From Marinovum sp. (GTDB taxonomy: Bacteria > Pseudomonadota > Alphaproteobacteria > Rhodobacterales > Rhodobacteraceae), in NCBI GenBank assembly GCA_022447495.1, contig JAKVBH010000024.1:1-62569 (forward strand): a stretch of 62,569 nucleotides of DNA. The letters run 5' to 3'. The notes under the pieces are model-generated. The model had not been told where the DNA came from. It ran no database searches and saw only the letters and a list, made by a program, of their open reading frames with translations. Position numbers and translations under genes: made by a program. Shown piece after piece: positions 52,800 to 62,097 of the stretch; positions within the stretch are counted from its first letter, which is position 1, and each line of letters starts with the position of its first letter.

Positions 52800-53537
52800 A
52801 TGCCCAGAACAAATGCAGCCGAGAGGATTCGACGGATCGAATTGCTCGCAGTCCAGCTCAAGCAGGAAGCTCATTGCACGGTCAAAGACCTCGCGCGACA
52901 GCACGGTGTTAGCATCCGCACGATAACGCGTGACCTCTCCTTGATGCGCGACCAAGGGATGCAAATCGACGCAGATCGTGGACGTGGCGGCGGTGTTCGC
53001 TTGGATCGGAATTGGGGTGTGGGTCGATTAAACTTACCCTACGCAGAAGCGGTAGATTTACTCATCAGCATCGCTGTCGCGGAGCAGATGCAATCGCCAA
53101 TCTTCTTGGCAAACCTTGCATCGGTACGACGAAAGTTGGTCGCGTCTTTCTCATCCCAAAAACGGAGACAGGTCGAGGGTTTGAAATCACGCATCATGAT
53201 CGGCAAAACTGCGTCGCCGTTTGTTCAAACAAGCGCAAAAATACCGCCGAAGCGAATTGTCCAAGCCTTGCATCAGTCCTTCATCACTCAGACCGAATTG
53301 GAAGTAAGATATCAAAGAGAAGACGGGAGCAAATCCGACCGCCAAATTGCGCCGCATTACCTTCTGCTAAAATATCCGATTTGGTACATCGTCGCATTTG
53401 ACCGTCTGACCGATGGTCCGCGGACCTTCCGCTGCGACCGCATGCTGGCGAGCCAAACCACCGAAACGGCATTTCGATTGCTGCCCAGGAGAGTATTTGA
53501 GCCGTCAATTTCACAGGATGATCTTTCAATGTCGTAG
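52800..53537 (+). CDS. YafY/WYL-domain transcriptional regulator
   Basis: A 245-residue regulator. The N-terminal DeoR-like HTH is at about 9-65 (CTVKDLARQHGVSIRTITRD, then LSLMRDQGMQID). The C-terminal WYL domain (about 150-230) has the variant LLLKYPIWYIVAFDRLTDG, keeping the WYIVAFD core. WYL domains sense small ligands or nucleic acids. It is divergent from the VOC gene and likely controls it. The protein is shorter than many YafY members, which have about 30 more residues at the end. Confidence 0.88.
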   Translation: MPRTNAAERIRRIELLAVQLKQEAHCTVKDLARQHGVSIRTITRDLSLMRDQGMQIDADRGRGGGVRLDRNWGVGRLNLPYAEAVDLLISIAVAEQMQSPIFLANLASVRRKLVASFSSQKRRQVEGLKSRIMIGKTASPFVQTSAKIPPKRIVQALHQSFITQTELEVRYQREDGSKSDRQIAPHYLLLKYPIWYIVAFDRLTDGPRTFRCDRMLASQTTETAFRLLPRRVFEPSISQDDLSMS

Positions 53538-53633
53538 TAGCGTGAATGTAGTCAGAGCAGCCATTCAGAAGTAACGACACAACGACGCTTTTCCCGCAGA
53601 TCCCGCCTCCCAGACTCCGAAGCGGCAGGGGCT

Positions 53634-54617
53634 TTATCTCCTTGGTGCATCCTCTTCGATGTAGACGCGGATGATCTCTTCAAAGGAGCTCTCGGCGCTG
53701 AAACCAAGCTCGAGTGCGCGCGCAGGATCAAAGTTGCGGGGCCAGCCGGAGACGATTTTATCAATTGCCGGATCTGCCTTTGGCGTGATGAGCTTGACCG
53801 CATCCGCGCCTGCCACAATCCGCAGGGCTTCGATTTGTTCCGCAACGGTACAAGAAATCCCGGGCAGATTCAGCGCACGGTGTGTGCCGATGGCCTCTTC
53901 GCTCAACTTGGCGGCATGGCACAGGAACCCAGCCGCTGAGCGCGGCGAGGCATGCCAATGGCGCACTTGATCAGACACCGGCAAGATCGCTTCAATCCCC
54001 GCAAGCGGCTCGCGAATGATCCCCGAGAAAAAGCTCGACGCGGCCAGATTGGCTTTGCCCGGCCGCACGCAAATCGTGGGAAGCCTCAGGGACAGCCCGT
54101 CGATATACCCTTTGCGGCTGAAATCCTGGATCAAGTGTTCGCAAATCGCCTTCTGCGCCCCATAGCTGGTCTGGGGCGAGCATTTGAAATCATCGTCAAT
54201 TTTCTCAGGGTAGGGGCCCCCGAAAACAGCAATGGACGATGTAAACACAAACCGTGGCCGGTACGCACCAGCGGTCACATCGCTTTGAACCCGCAACGCC
54301 TCAAGCAAGTGCCACGTGGGCCAGAGATTGGTCTGCCAGCCTTTGTCGAAATCAGTTTCTGCCTCACCAGAGACGATCGATGCCAAGTGAAAGATCACAT
54401 CAAAGCGCTGTGTGGCGAGCTGCGCCATATCAAACTGGGTGGTGATGTTGCCTGTTACACAGGTCACTGAAGCGGGCTGGTTCGGAGGAAAAGCCATGTC
54501 ATAGAGCGTGATGTCCAGGCTCGATTGGCCGTTCAACCCATCGCGCAGCAGCTGTGCCAACAACTTCTGACCAACCATGCCGCCGCCGCCCAGGATGAGT
54601 ATTTTGATATTTGTCAT
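53634..54617 (-). CDS. denD: NAD-dependent epimerase/dehydratase-family, D-erythronate dehydrogenase-like (DenD)
   Basis: A 327-residue extended SDR enzyme from the ATG at 54617. The NAD site is ILGGGGMVGQKLL and the catalytic pair is in SYGAQKAICEHL (Y-x3-K). Segments such as RFVFTSSIAVFGGPYP and LSLRLPTICVRPGKANLAASSF closely resemble DenD enzymes, which oxidise D-erythronate at C2. The gene is divergent from an SDR-dehydratase-hydrolase operon, so the real substrate may be another sugar acid. The symbol is by likeness only. Confidence 0.8.
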   Translation of the reverse strand: MTNIKILILGGGGMVGQKLLAQLLRDGLNGQSSLDITLYDMAFPPNQPASVTCVTGNITTQFDMAQLATQRFDVIFHLASIVSGEAETDFDKGWQTNLWPTWHLLEALRVQSDVTAGAYRPRFVFTSSIAVFGGPYPEKIDDDFKCSPQTSYGAQKAICEHLIQDFSRKGYIDGLSLRLPTICVRPGKANLAASSFFSGIIREPLAGIEAILPVSDQVRHWHASPRSAAGFLCHAAKLSEEAIGTHRALNLPGISCTVAEQIEALRIVAGADAVKLITPKADPAIDKIVSGWPRNFDPARALELGFSAESSFEEIIRVYIEEDAPRR

Positions 54618-54715
54618 TCTTTCCTCCCCGACCATACGGTTCGCATCTGGCATAGCGCCCCGCTCTGACATACGCTAACAGCCGACGAACGCATTGAGAA
54701 TGCGATGGAGGCACA

Positions 54716-55453
54716 ATGGGTCGTTTGACGGGAAAACGCGCGCTGGTCACAGCGGCGGGACAAGGGATCGGACGTGCATCGGCACTGGCTATGGCCGCCG
54801 AAGGGGCGCATGTCATGGCCACGGACATCAACGAAGGCGCTCTCGCCTCGCTAGAAGGTGTCGAAACCCGTATCCTAGATGTGCGTGACGATGCCATGGT
54901 CCGTAAGACCGTGGCAGAGGCGACGCCGGACATCCTTTTTAATGGTGCGGGCTTTGTGCATCACGGCTCTGTGCTAGCTGCCACAGACGAGGATTGGGCC
55001 TTTTCCATGGACCTCAACGTGCAGTCCATGTTTCGGACAATTCGCGCGGCGCTGCCCGGCATGGTAGCGCGTGGCAATGGGTCGATCATCAACATGGCCT
55101 CCGCGCTTGGTGCAAAAATGGGAGCACCCAACCGTTTCGTCTATGGCGTGACCAAAGCGGCCGTCGAAGGTTTGACAAAATCCGTGGCCGTTGATTTCAT
55201 TAAAACTGGTGTGCGCTGTAACTGCATCTGTCCTGGCACCGTAGAAAGCCCCTCGTGGCATGACCGCGTGCGGGCTTTGGGCGAGGAAATGGGTTCATAT
55301 GAAGCCGCCCTGGAGGCCTTTGTGGCGCGCCAGCCCATGGGCCGCGTGGCGCAACCCGAAGAAATTGCGTCACTCGCCATCTATTTGGCAAGTGACGAAA
55401 GCGCCTTTGTGACGGGCCAACCCCATTACATCGACGGCGGCTGGTCCGGCTGA
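54716..55453 (+). CDS. SDR-family dehydrogenase, sugar-acid pathway
   Basis: A 245-residue classical SDR. The cofactor motif is TAAGQGIGRASA (about 11-22), with NGAG in place of NNAG, and the catalytic motif is YGVTKAAVEG after MASALG. It ends with the usual YIDGGWSG. It resembles 2-keto-3-deoxy-L-fuconate-type dehydrogenases in length and motifs. Placed 37 bases before the dehydratase gene, it probably oxidises the keto-deoxy acid made by that dehydratase. Confidence 0.85.
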   Translation: MGRLTGKRALVTAAGQGIGRASALAMAAEGAHVMATDINEGALASLEGVETRILDVRDDAMVRKTVAEATPDILFNGAGFVHHGSVLAATDEDWAFSMDLNVQSMFRTIRAALPGMVARGNGSIINMASALGAKMGAPNRFVYGVTKAAVEGLTKSVAVDFIKTGVRCNCICPGTVESPSWHDRVRALGEEMGSYEAALEAFVARQPMGRVAQPEEIASLAIYLASDESAFVTGQPHYIDGGWSG

Positions 55454-55489
55454 TCGAACGCGATGAGTTATTGAAAAGAGATGATATCC

Positions 55490-57280
55490 ATGAGCAAGAA
55501 GACCGATCTGCGCTCCCGCCAATGGTTCAACAACCCCGATAATCCAGAGATGACGGCGCTCTATTTGGAGCGATATCTCAACTACGGGCTCACGCGTGAG
55601 GAATTGCAATCTGGCAAGCCGATCATTGCGATTGCGCAGACCGGCAGTGATCTCAGTCCCTGCAACCGACATCACCTCGAGCTTGGCAAACGCGTGCGCG
55701 ATGGGATCATCGCAGCCGGTGGCATCTGCCTTGAAGTGCCGGTGCATCCAATCCAAGAGACGGGCAAACGGCCGACCGCGTCGCTTGACCGAAACCTCGC
55801 CTACCTGAGCCTTGTTGAAACGCTCTATGGCTATCCTCTTGACGGTGTTGTGCTCACCATCGGCTGTGACAAGACGACCCCCGCGCTGCTAATGGCCGCG
55901 GCCACAGTGAATATTCCTGCGATCGCATTCTCCGTTGGACCAATGCTCAACGGATGGTGGAAAGGCGAACGGGCAGGTTCCGGCACTGTCATCTGGAAAG
56001 CACGTGAGTTGGTGGCAGCGGGCGAGATCACCGATGACGAATTCATGGAAATCGCAGCCGCATCTGCGCCATCTGTTGGCTATTGCAACACGATGGGCAC
56101 GGCCACGACAATGAATTCTCTAGCCGAGGCTTTGGGCATGCAGCTACCGGGATCCGCCGCGATCCCAGCGCCGTACCGCGAACGCGGGCAGATGGCGTAT
56201 AAAACCGGCCAGCGGATTGTCGAGATGGTGCATGAGGACATGCGGCCCTCTGACATCATGACCCGTGAAGCATTTGAAAATGCCATCGTGATCAACTCCG
56301 CCATCGGCGGCTCGACCAACGCACCAATCCATCTCAACGGTGTGGCACGTCACCTCAACGTACCAATTGACAATGACGACTGGCAAAACTTCGGTCACAA
56401 GGTGCCACTTTTGGTCAATCTGCAACCAGCAGGCAAATACCTGGGCGAAGATTACCAGCAAGCAGGCGGCGTGCCAGCAGTGGTCGGCGAGTTGATCGCT
56501 GCAGATCTTTTGCCAAACCCTGACGCGCTCACCGTGAATGGCAAGACCATGGGCGAGAATTGCAAAGAGGCGCGCACACTCAATGACGACGTCATCATGA
56601 CCGTCGCCAATCCGATGGTGGCCGAGGCTGGATTCATCAACCTCAAGGGCAATCTCTTTGACAGCGCGATTATGAAAACCTCGGTGATTTCCGAGGAATT
56701 CCGCAATCGCTATCTGTCGAACCCCAACGACCCAGATGCGTTCGAAGGCCGCGCTGTTGTCTTTGATGGGCCCGAGGATTTCCATCACCGCATCGATGAC
56801 GAAGCCGAGGGGATCGACGAGAATTGCATCCTTTTTATGCGCGGGGCAGGGCCCAAGGGCTATCCTGGAGGCGCTGAGGTCGTGAACATGCGCGCGCCCG
56901 CCTACCTGCTGAAGAGAGGCATCAAAGCGCTTCCTTGCGTCGGCGACGGGCGTCAATCCGGCACGTCCGGTTCGCCTTCCATCTTGAACGCAGCGCCGGA
57001 AGCAGCGGACAATGGTGGCCTCGCACTTTTGCAAAACGGCGACCGTGTGCGGATCGACTTGCGCAAATGCACTGCGGATATGCTTCTGTCGGACGACGAA
57101 CTTGCTGTACGCAGAGCCGCACTGGTAGCGAAGGGCGGCTATCCCGTCCCGGAAAGCCAGTCACCATGGCAGGAGATCTTCCGCGAGCGGGTCGACCGTT
57201 TCGATCGTGGCATGACCCTCAAGGGGGCCGACGCGTACCAAGACATCTCGCGCAAACATATGCCGCGCGACAACCACTAA
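55490..57280 (+). CDS. IlvD/Edd-family sugar-acid dehydratase
   Basis: A 596-residue [Fe-S] dehydratase. The start at 55490 was chosen over the ATG at 55481 because the ribosome site AAAAGAG abuts the latter. Cluster cysteines appear in SPCNRHH-type, [13 protein letters not shown] and [19 protein letters not shown]. Family end signatures [19 protein letters not shown] and DL-L--C are present in their usual positions. Of the family, it is closest in length and motifs to L-arabonate/D-xylonate-type sugar-acid dehydratases rather than IlvD of branched-chain synthesis. It links the SDR and hydrolase genes in a non-phosphorylated sugar-acid route. Confidence 0.9.
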   Translation: MSKKTDLRSRQWFNNPDNPEMTALYLERYLNYGLTREELQSGKPIIAIAQTGSDLSPCNRHHLELGKRVRDGIIAAGGICLEVPVHPIQETGKRPTASLDRNLAYLSLVETLYGYPLDGVVLTIGCDKTTPALLMAAATVNIPAIAFSVGPMLNGWWKGERAGSGTVIWKARELVAAGEITDDEFMEIAAASAPSVGYCNTMGTATTMNSLAEALGMQLPGSAAIPAPYRERGQMAYKTGQRIVEMVHEDMRPSDIMTREAFENAIVINSAIGGSTNAPIHLNGVARHLNVPIDNDDWQNFGHKVPLLVNLQPAGKYLGEDYQQAGGVPAVVGELIAADLLPNPDALTVNGKTMGENCKEARTLNDDVIMTVANPMVAEAGFINLKGNLFDSAIMKTSVISEEFRNRYLSNPNDPDAFEGRAVVFDGPEDFHHRIDDEAEGIDENCILFMRGAGPKGYPGGAEVVNMRAPAYLLKRGIKALPCVGDGRQSGTSGSPSILNAAPEAADNGGLALLQNGDRVRIDLRKCTADMLLSDDELAVRRAALVAKGGYPVPESQSPWQEIFRERVDRFDRGMTLKGADAYQDISRKHMPRDNH

Positions 57281-57289
57281 GAGGACGAC

Positions 57290-58135
57290 ATGAAACTCGT
57301 ACGTTACGGCGCCGACGGCGCAGAAAAACCAGGTCTGATCGATGGCAATGGGATCCTGCGCGATCTCTCGGAGAAAGTAGACAATATTGCCGGCCGTGTG
57401 TTGAGCCCAGCGGGCCTTGATGCTTTGCGAGCCGTTGATCCGGACGGCCTGCCCGTGGTGGACGGCGATCCGCGTATCGGTCCTTGTGTCACCGATATTG
57501 GCAAATTCCTTTGCATTGGTCTTAACTATGTCGACCACGCCGAAGAGACCGGTGCGTCCATCCCTGAACATCCGATCCTCTTTCTCAAAGCCAATTCAGC
57601 GATCAATGGCCCGTTTGACGACGTGGTCATTCCCCGCTCGTCCGAGCATACCGATTGGGAAGTCGAATTGGGCGTGGTCATCGGTACCAAATGTAAATAC
57701 GCGACGATGGAGAACGCGCTTGACCATGTGGCTGGTTATTGCGTGATCAACGACGTCTCTGAACGGCGCTTTCAAAAACGTCTGGCTGGTCAATGGACCA
57801 AAGGGAAAAGCCCAGACACATTTGGTCCAATTGGACCCTGGCTGGTGACCGCAGACGAGATCGCCGATCCGCAAAACCTTGATCTTTACTGCGACGTGAA
57901 CGGCGATCGGATGCAAACGGGCAATACGTCCAAGATGATATTCTCAGTCGCTGAGATCATCGTTCACCTGTCAGAGATGTTCACGCTGCACCCTGGCGAT
58001 GTCATCTCAACCGGCACGCCGCCCGGCGTGGGCGATGCTATGTCACCGCCCAAATATGTGGGCCCCGGCGATGTGATGGAGCTTGGCATCCAAGGGCTCG
58101 GCGTACAGCGCCAAGCGGTCCGCCGCGATCCGTGA
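57290..58135 (+). CDS. Fumarylacetoacetate hydrolase (FAH) family enzyme
   Basis: A 281-residue enzyme. Family motifs are the KFLCIGLNYVDHAEETG region, then PILFLKANSAINGPFDDVVI, the metal-binding EVELGVVIG, RRFQKRLAGQWTKGKSPDTF and the STGTPPGVG segment. Members close to this one cleave 2,4-diketo-3-deoxy sugar acids (as in L-fuconate and L-rhamnonate breakdown) or act as ureidoglycolate lyases. With the SDR and dehydratase just before it, the sequence dehydrate, oxidise, cleave to pyruvate plus a hydroxy acid is the best reading. The start has a GAGG ribosome site nine bases upstream. Confidence 0.9.
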   Translation: MKLVRYGADGAEKPGLIDGNGILRDLSEKVDNIAGRVLSPAGLDALRAVDPDGLPVVDGDPRIGPCVTDIGKFLCIGLNYVDHAEETGASIPEHPILFLKANSAINGPFDDVVIPRSSEHTDWEVELGVVIGTKCKYATMENALDHVAGYCVINDVSERRFQKRLAGQWTKGKSPDTFGPIGPWLVTADEIADPQNLDLYCDVNGDRMQTGNTSKMIFSVAEIIVHLSEMFTLHPGDVISTGTPPGVGDAMSPPKYVGPGDVMELGIQGLGVQRQAVRRDP

Positions 58136-58882
58136 CAACAGGTTAGATTTGGCCGAACGCCCGTGCGCTATGCGCCTAAGCCCAGAGTTCATAGGGGTCG
58201 TTTGCAGGAGCGTGGGGAATCCTATGCTAAGCGGCGCGCACCCGCTTTCCGTAGTCTTGTAAATTTAACTTGGGATTGACATAGCGATAGAGACTGCCGG
58301 TTTTTACCTCCAATGCCTGGCAAAGCTCCGAGATCGCGCCACTTGGCTGGGCCCATGTAGGATTGACCGGGGACTATCTGTGGAACATGAATCCACTACT
58401 AAGCCCGGGTCGCCTTAGGCCGCTTCGGAGAAATAACCTTCACTATGCGGCGTAGGTTATTGGTTTATTTGCGCAAAGAGGCGCTTGTGGCCGCCGTCTA
58501 ATCGGAGGCTCCGATTACGCAGTGGTTATGGAGTCATTGAGTTTGCCTGGCCGGTCTGGTGGACGGACCAATCAAGCAAAGCATGCCAGGGTCGATCGAG
58601 CTTAAGCGGAGGCGATCTTGGCTTGTTTGCAAGCGATCCGCGCGCCTGGCATGGATCTCTCCAGTCCATAGAGACACCTAATACGCACTTCCCACAGGTT
58701 TGTCGCTCGATGTGTGAGGTCTGGCCCCTGCGTCTACCAGATCCTTGTCGATCTCCGGCGGACTGGACAAGTGCGGTGTCAAAACGGCCTACATGCCTGC
58801 CTTCGATTATTCATAATAAAAACGCAATCTGGCAATAAAATCTCGTTCAGATCACGTGTTGTAATATCTGAGTAAGTGTCAA
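58136..58882. other. Gene-poor region with mobile-element debris
   Basis: A 747-base stretch between the FAH gene and the Hint-domain gene. A serine recombinase C-terminal remnant is at 58227-58350 on the minus strand. A plus-strand open frame at 58485-58838 looks non-protein (poor composition, no match) and is not called. The last 100 bases are AT-rich and probably carry the promoter of the Hint gene. Confidence 0.5.
58227..58350 (-). pseudogene. Serine recombinase (resolvase/invertase) C-terminal fragment
   Basis: The minus strand encodes AISELCQALEVKTGSLYRYV followed by NPKLNLQDYGKRVRAA and a stop at 58227. This is the helix-turn-helix end of Tn3-type resolvases and DNA invertases (A-LC-ALGV-TLYRYV). 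The catalytic domain is missing upstream, so it is a remnant. It marks an old insertion or excision event. Confidence 0.7.
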
Positions 58883-59935
58883 ATGGCGTTGGAAAATCTG
58901 CATGTCTACAACATTGCAACGGGTGACAATACCTATCCGCATAGTGGTGATTTCACCGTTACGGTAGCGGGATTGGTAACAGTCGATGACTCAAATGGAA
59001 GCCGTGATGCCGAACTTGGCGATTTCACTGACACTGGCTCAAGTGATGTGCCTGATCAGAATGTTACAGCTTCCACAGTCACCGGAATAAATGTGGGCGA
59101 CACATTGGATTCGCGGTACACTTACACGGTCACTGGGTCCGACGGATCCAGCGGGAATATTTACTTTCTAGCCACGAATAGCACAACGAACTATGGTTCG
59201 TGGATCGTGTCTGATTTTCCGCTTGATCCCGCGGTGACCTATACTTTTGGAACCTTTAATCGCGTCGGCGCGGTTGACTACGACGATCTTGTGCCATGCT
59301 TCGCATACGGCACATTGATTACGACCACTCAGGGTGAGGTTCCAGTTCAAGAACTGACCGTCGGTCAGGAAGTCCTAACGCTAGATCGCAAATTCCAAAA
59401 GATCCGGTGGATAGGTGGCAGAACGTTGGACTCCATTGACCTCGCACTGAAACCTAAACTCCGCCCCATCAGGATCAAGGCAGGTGCTTTGGGTTCTGAT
59501 CTACCTGTGCGGGACCTGCTTGTATCACCGCAGCATAGAGTTCTTGTGCGCTCGCCAATCGTCCATCGGATGTTCGATACTGATTCAGTTCTGATATCAG
59601 CGCACAAACTCTTAGAACTAGATGGGATTGAGGTCGAGCATGAATGCAACGAAGTGGAGTATTTTCATATCTTGTTCGATCAGCACGAGATTGTTCTTTC
59701 AAACGGAGCCCCAACAGAAAGCCTGTACACGGGACCCGAAGCTTTAAAATCCCTCTCGTTGTGTGCTCGGACAGAGATCGAGATTTTATTTCCGGAAATA
59801 TGCAAGCCACATTACAATCCGACGCCGGCTCGAACTTTTCCTGAAAAGGGAAAATACTGCAAGAACTTGGTGTCACGTCACCTCAAAAACAGAAAGACTC
59901 TTTTGAATAAATTCGATTTGCCAATCTCTATCTGA
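58883..59935 (+). CDS. Hint-domain protein
   Basis: A 350-residue protein. The first about 130 residues are Asp/Thr/Gly-rich beta sequence with no signal peptide, like secreted RTX-neighbour proteins of roseobacters. The Hint domain follows (about 138-290), starting at CFAYGTLITTTQGEVPVQEL, the Cys that begins Hint/Hedgehog-intein domains, with LLVSPQHRVLV in the middle and the typical YFHILFDQHEIVLSNGAPTE near the end. Such proteins may self-cleave at the Cys. The last 50 residues are basic and unlike the usual end. Function unknown. Confidence 0.87.
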   Translation: MALENLHVYNIATGDNTYPHSGDFTVTVAGLVTVDDSNGSRDAELGDFTDTGSSDVPDQNVTASTVTGINVGDTLDSRYTYTVTGSDGSSGNIYFLATNSTTNYGSWIVSDFPLDPAVTYTFGTFNRVGAVDYDDLVPCFAYGTLITTTQGEVPVQELTVGQEVLTLDRKFQKIRWIGGRTLDSIDLALKPKLRPIRIKAGALGSDLPVRDLLVSPQHRVLVRSPIVHRMFDTDSVLISAHKLLELDGIEVEHECNEVEYFHILFDQHEIVLSNGAPTESLYTGPEALKSLSLCARTEIEILFPEICKPHYNPTPARTFPEKGKYCKNLVSRHLKNRKTLLNKFDLPISI

Positions 59936-60158
59936 TAGTTTCCTTCCCCCGCTCAGGACTCGTTGATATTCACTTGGCGCCATGATTCACGGCTCGAAAA
60001 CTAGCGGTGAAGATGTCTGATCTTTTTTGGCCGACGGATGCGCAGATGGCCCTCTAGCGATGTCGCGGTAAGGGAAGCCTGCGCGGTTAGCGTGACAAGT
60101 GATTAGATTTGATGTATGTTCCGGAATGTATTTGTTTTATTGATTGGAGGTAATACGC

Positions 60159-60893
60159 ATGCCTGAACCTAACATTGATAAGAAAGCTGCGGATTTTGCT
60201 TCAGGTATGAACAGTCGTTACAACGCTGCTCGCACCAAGAAAATTAAAGCCCTACAAGCACAGGATGCCAAACGTACTAAAGCCAACAAAGAAGGCGAGA
60301 AACGTGGCATGTGTATGAAAGATGGCGGGCCCGTACCTAAAACGAAACCCGAGGATCGTCTCGTCAGACTTACGTTTAAAGTTGCAACTTCTGCCGTTAC
60401 TAAAAAACGTACCGGGCTCCAGCAGGCGAAGTCCGTATTATCCGGAAAAAGCTGGACCTGCGCATCCAACCACATGGCCGATAAAGCCAGACACGTGAAC
60501 ATGGGAAGCGAGATACCTAAGAAAGGTGACAAGGGCGGATTTGATAAGAAAAGTTACCAATCTAAGCCTAGGGAATGTTTTGGATCAGAGGAGAAATACG
60601 TTTGGACTTTTGAGCAGTTTAAGTCTGAATGGGGCTCAGAAATGAAGAAGCAGGGTTTCAAGAATTATAAAGGTAAGGATGGTTATGGGGACGGTGACGC
60701 TTACCATCTCGAACTTCCGGACTCGCGCCCAAAACGTAGCGACAAGGAAGTTATTGCTTGTATGGTTGAATACGCCACACAGACGCGAGTAAACGGCTAC
60801 AAGAAAAACGAAAAATTTGAAAAGAGCTGGTCAAAGGACCTTAGGAAACACATCGAATCTGCTGAAAAGAAGGCTGCGGAAAAGAAAAAGTAA
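60159..60893 (+). CDS. Lysine-rich hypothetical protein, likely acquired
   Basis: A 244-residue soluble protein, started at the ATG at 60159 with a GGAGG ribosome site eight bases upstream; an upstream TTG start is unlikely. It is strongly basic (Lys-rich at both ends) with a Cys/Trp-containing middle (KSWTCASNHMADKARHVNMG, CFGSEEKYVWTFEQF). Base composition is clearly more AT-rich than the flanking genes and codon use differs, which suggests horizontal transfer. It lies between a Hint gene and IS66/IS30 debris. I do not recognise the family; no nuclease or phage motif was evident. Confidence 0.65.
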   Translation: MPEPNIDKKAADFASGMNSRYNAARTKKIKALQAQDAKRTKANKEGEKRGMCMKDGGPVPKTKPEDRLVRLTFKVATSAVTKKRTGLQQAKSVLSGKSWTCASNHMADKARHVNMGSEIPKKGDKGGFDKKSYQSKPRECFGSEEKYVWTFEQFKSEWGSEMKKQGFKNYKGKDGYGDGDAYHLELPDSRPKRSDKEVIACMVEYATQTRVNGYKKNEKFEKSWSKDLRKHIESAEKKAAEKKK

Positions 60894-61067
60894 AACTATA
60901 AACGTAATTTTAGCGCGCTCACACCCTTTGGTTGGCTCCAATGGCCGCCGGGAATCCAGTGGCATTACCCCGAAATGTTACGTTGGCACGACCAGAAGTG
61001 GAGTAACCGTCCGGTCTCCCCGCTCTGCCGGAGTTCACTATGACCAGATACTGTCCATGTAGAGATA

Positions 61068-61340
61068 ATGGGCGAGAAGCTGCATCGGCGGAATTGGTCG
61101 GACGACGAGAAGCGTATGATCTGCGCGCAGACGAAGGTGCCGGGTGTATCGGTCAGTTAGGTTGCGCGTCGCTATGATGTCAACACCAACTTGGTTTTCA
61201 TCTGGCTTCGGGACGAGCGCTACAACATGGAGCCGGAAGAGGTCGATGTGGCGCGGTTTCTGCCGGTAGAAGTGATTGAACCGATGGCGACGCCCAAACC
61301 CCCGCTTGAGGCTGCTCTGACTGAGCTTGACATCGCTTGA
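61068..61340 (+). pseudogene. IS66-family tnpA with one in-frame stop
   Basis: A 91-codon frame matching the small IS66 accessory protein TnpA: RRNWSDDEKRMICAQTKVPG, then after a TAG at codon 31 VARRYDVNTNLVFIWLRDE. The TAG replaces a residue that is commonly Gln, a single C to T change. The end is intact at 61338-61340. Confidence 0.85.
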
Positions 61341-61398
61341 CGGTCCGCGGTCCATTCGACCCCGACCAGTTGGCCGCTCCGATCCGGAAGCTGGCTTC

Positions 61399-61737
61399 GT
61401 GATCCCGGTTCCTGCGCACACGAAGGTCTGGCTGGCGGCTGGGGTGACGGATTTGCGCAAGGGCTTCTCAGGACTGTCCGCCATGGCTGAGAAGATTTTG
61501 CAGGTAGACCCGTTCTCAGGACACCTGTTCGTGTTTCGTGGCCGTTGTGGCGATCTGCTGAAGATCTTGGGGTCGGGTGGTCAGAGGGCGTGCCCGTTCT
61601 CGAAGCGCCTGGAGCGTGGGCGTTTTGTCTGGCCTGCTGCGAAGGACGGCTAGATCAGCGTGACGCCTGCGCAGTTATCGATGCTTTTGTAAGGGATCGA
61701 CTGGCGCTTGCCCGTCTTCGCGATACTTGAAGTGTGA
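61399..61737 (+). pseudogene. IS66-family tnpB with two in-frame stops
   Basis: The frame from GTG 61399 matches IS66 Tnp[52 protein letters not shown] and [16 protein letters not shown] at 61651 and a TAA soon after interrupt the end (ISVTPAQLSMLL-stop-GIDWRLP). The large transposase gene tnpC that should follow is absent and replaced by IS30 debris, so the element is dead. Confidence 0.88.
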
Positions 61738-61740
61738 CTC

Positions 61741-62091
61741 CTATTGCTTCTGAGGGTAGGGGGGGTGGTCCATTTCCTCCTTCATCTTTTCGCGGGAGAC
61801 CTCGGCGGGTGGCTTCCATCCGAGGCATTTTCTGGGAGTTGCGTTGAGGCGGTCGCAAATCATTTTCAATTCATGAACTGAGACCGCCGTGATGTCGCGC
61901 TTCCGAGGCAGCCATCTTCGAGCGCGTCTGTTCGTGTTTTCCACGGTTCCTTTCTGCCTCGGACTGGAGGGGTCACAGAACTAGGTCTGCGTCCCGATCT
62001 CGGCCTGAAGGTGCGGCTAGCTGATGAACTCCGTGCCGCGGTCGAAGGTGATCGAACGACGCGCGTGCACTCTCAAGGGTCGTTGCGACGG
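61741..62091 (-). pseudogene. IS30-family transposase C-terminal remnant with two in-frame stops
   Basis: Minus-strand translation gives RSITFDRGTEFIS-stop-PHLQAEIGTQT-stop-FCDPSSPRQKGTVENTNRRA and then the IS30 end CDRLNATPRKCLGWKPPAEV. Both stops are TAG where TGG (Trp) is expected. The 5' part is cut where the next IS30 copy ends (about 62091-62098), so the two copies lie head to tail. Confidence 0.85.
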
Positions 62092-62097
62092 TTTCCG

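Noticed and set aside
58485..58838. Plus-strand open frame in the gene-poor stretch
   Set aside because: Amino-acid make-up is unlike a real protein (many Cys, Trp, Arg and Pro), no ribosome site, no family likeness, next to mobile debris.
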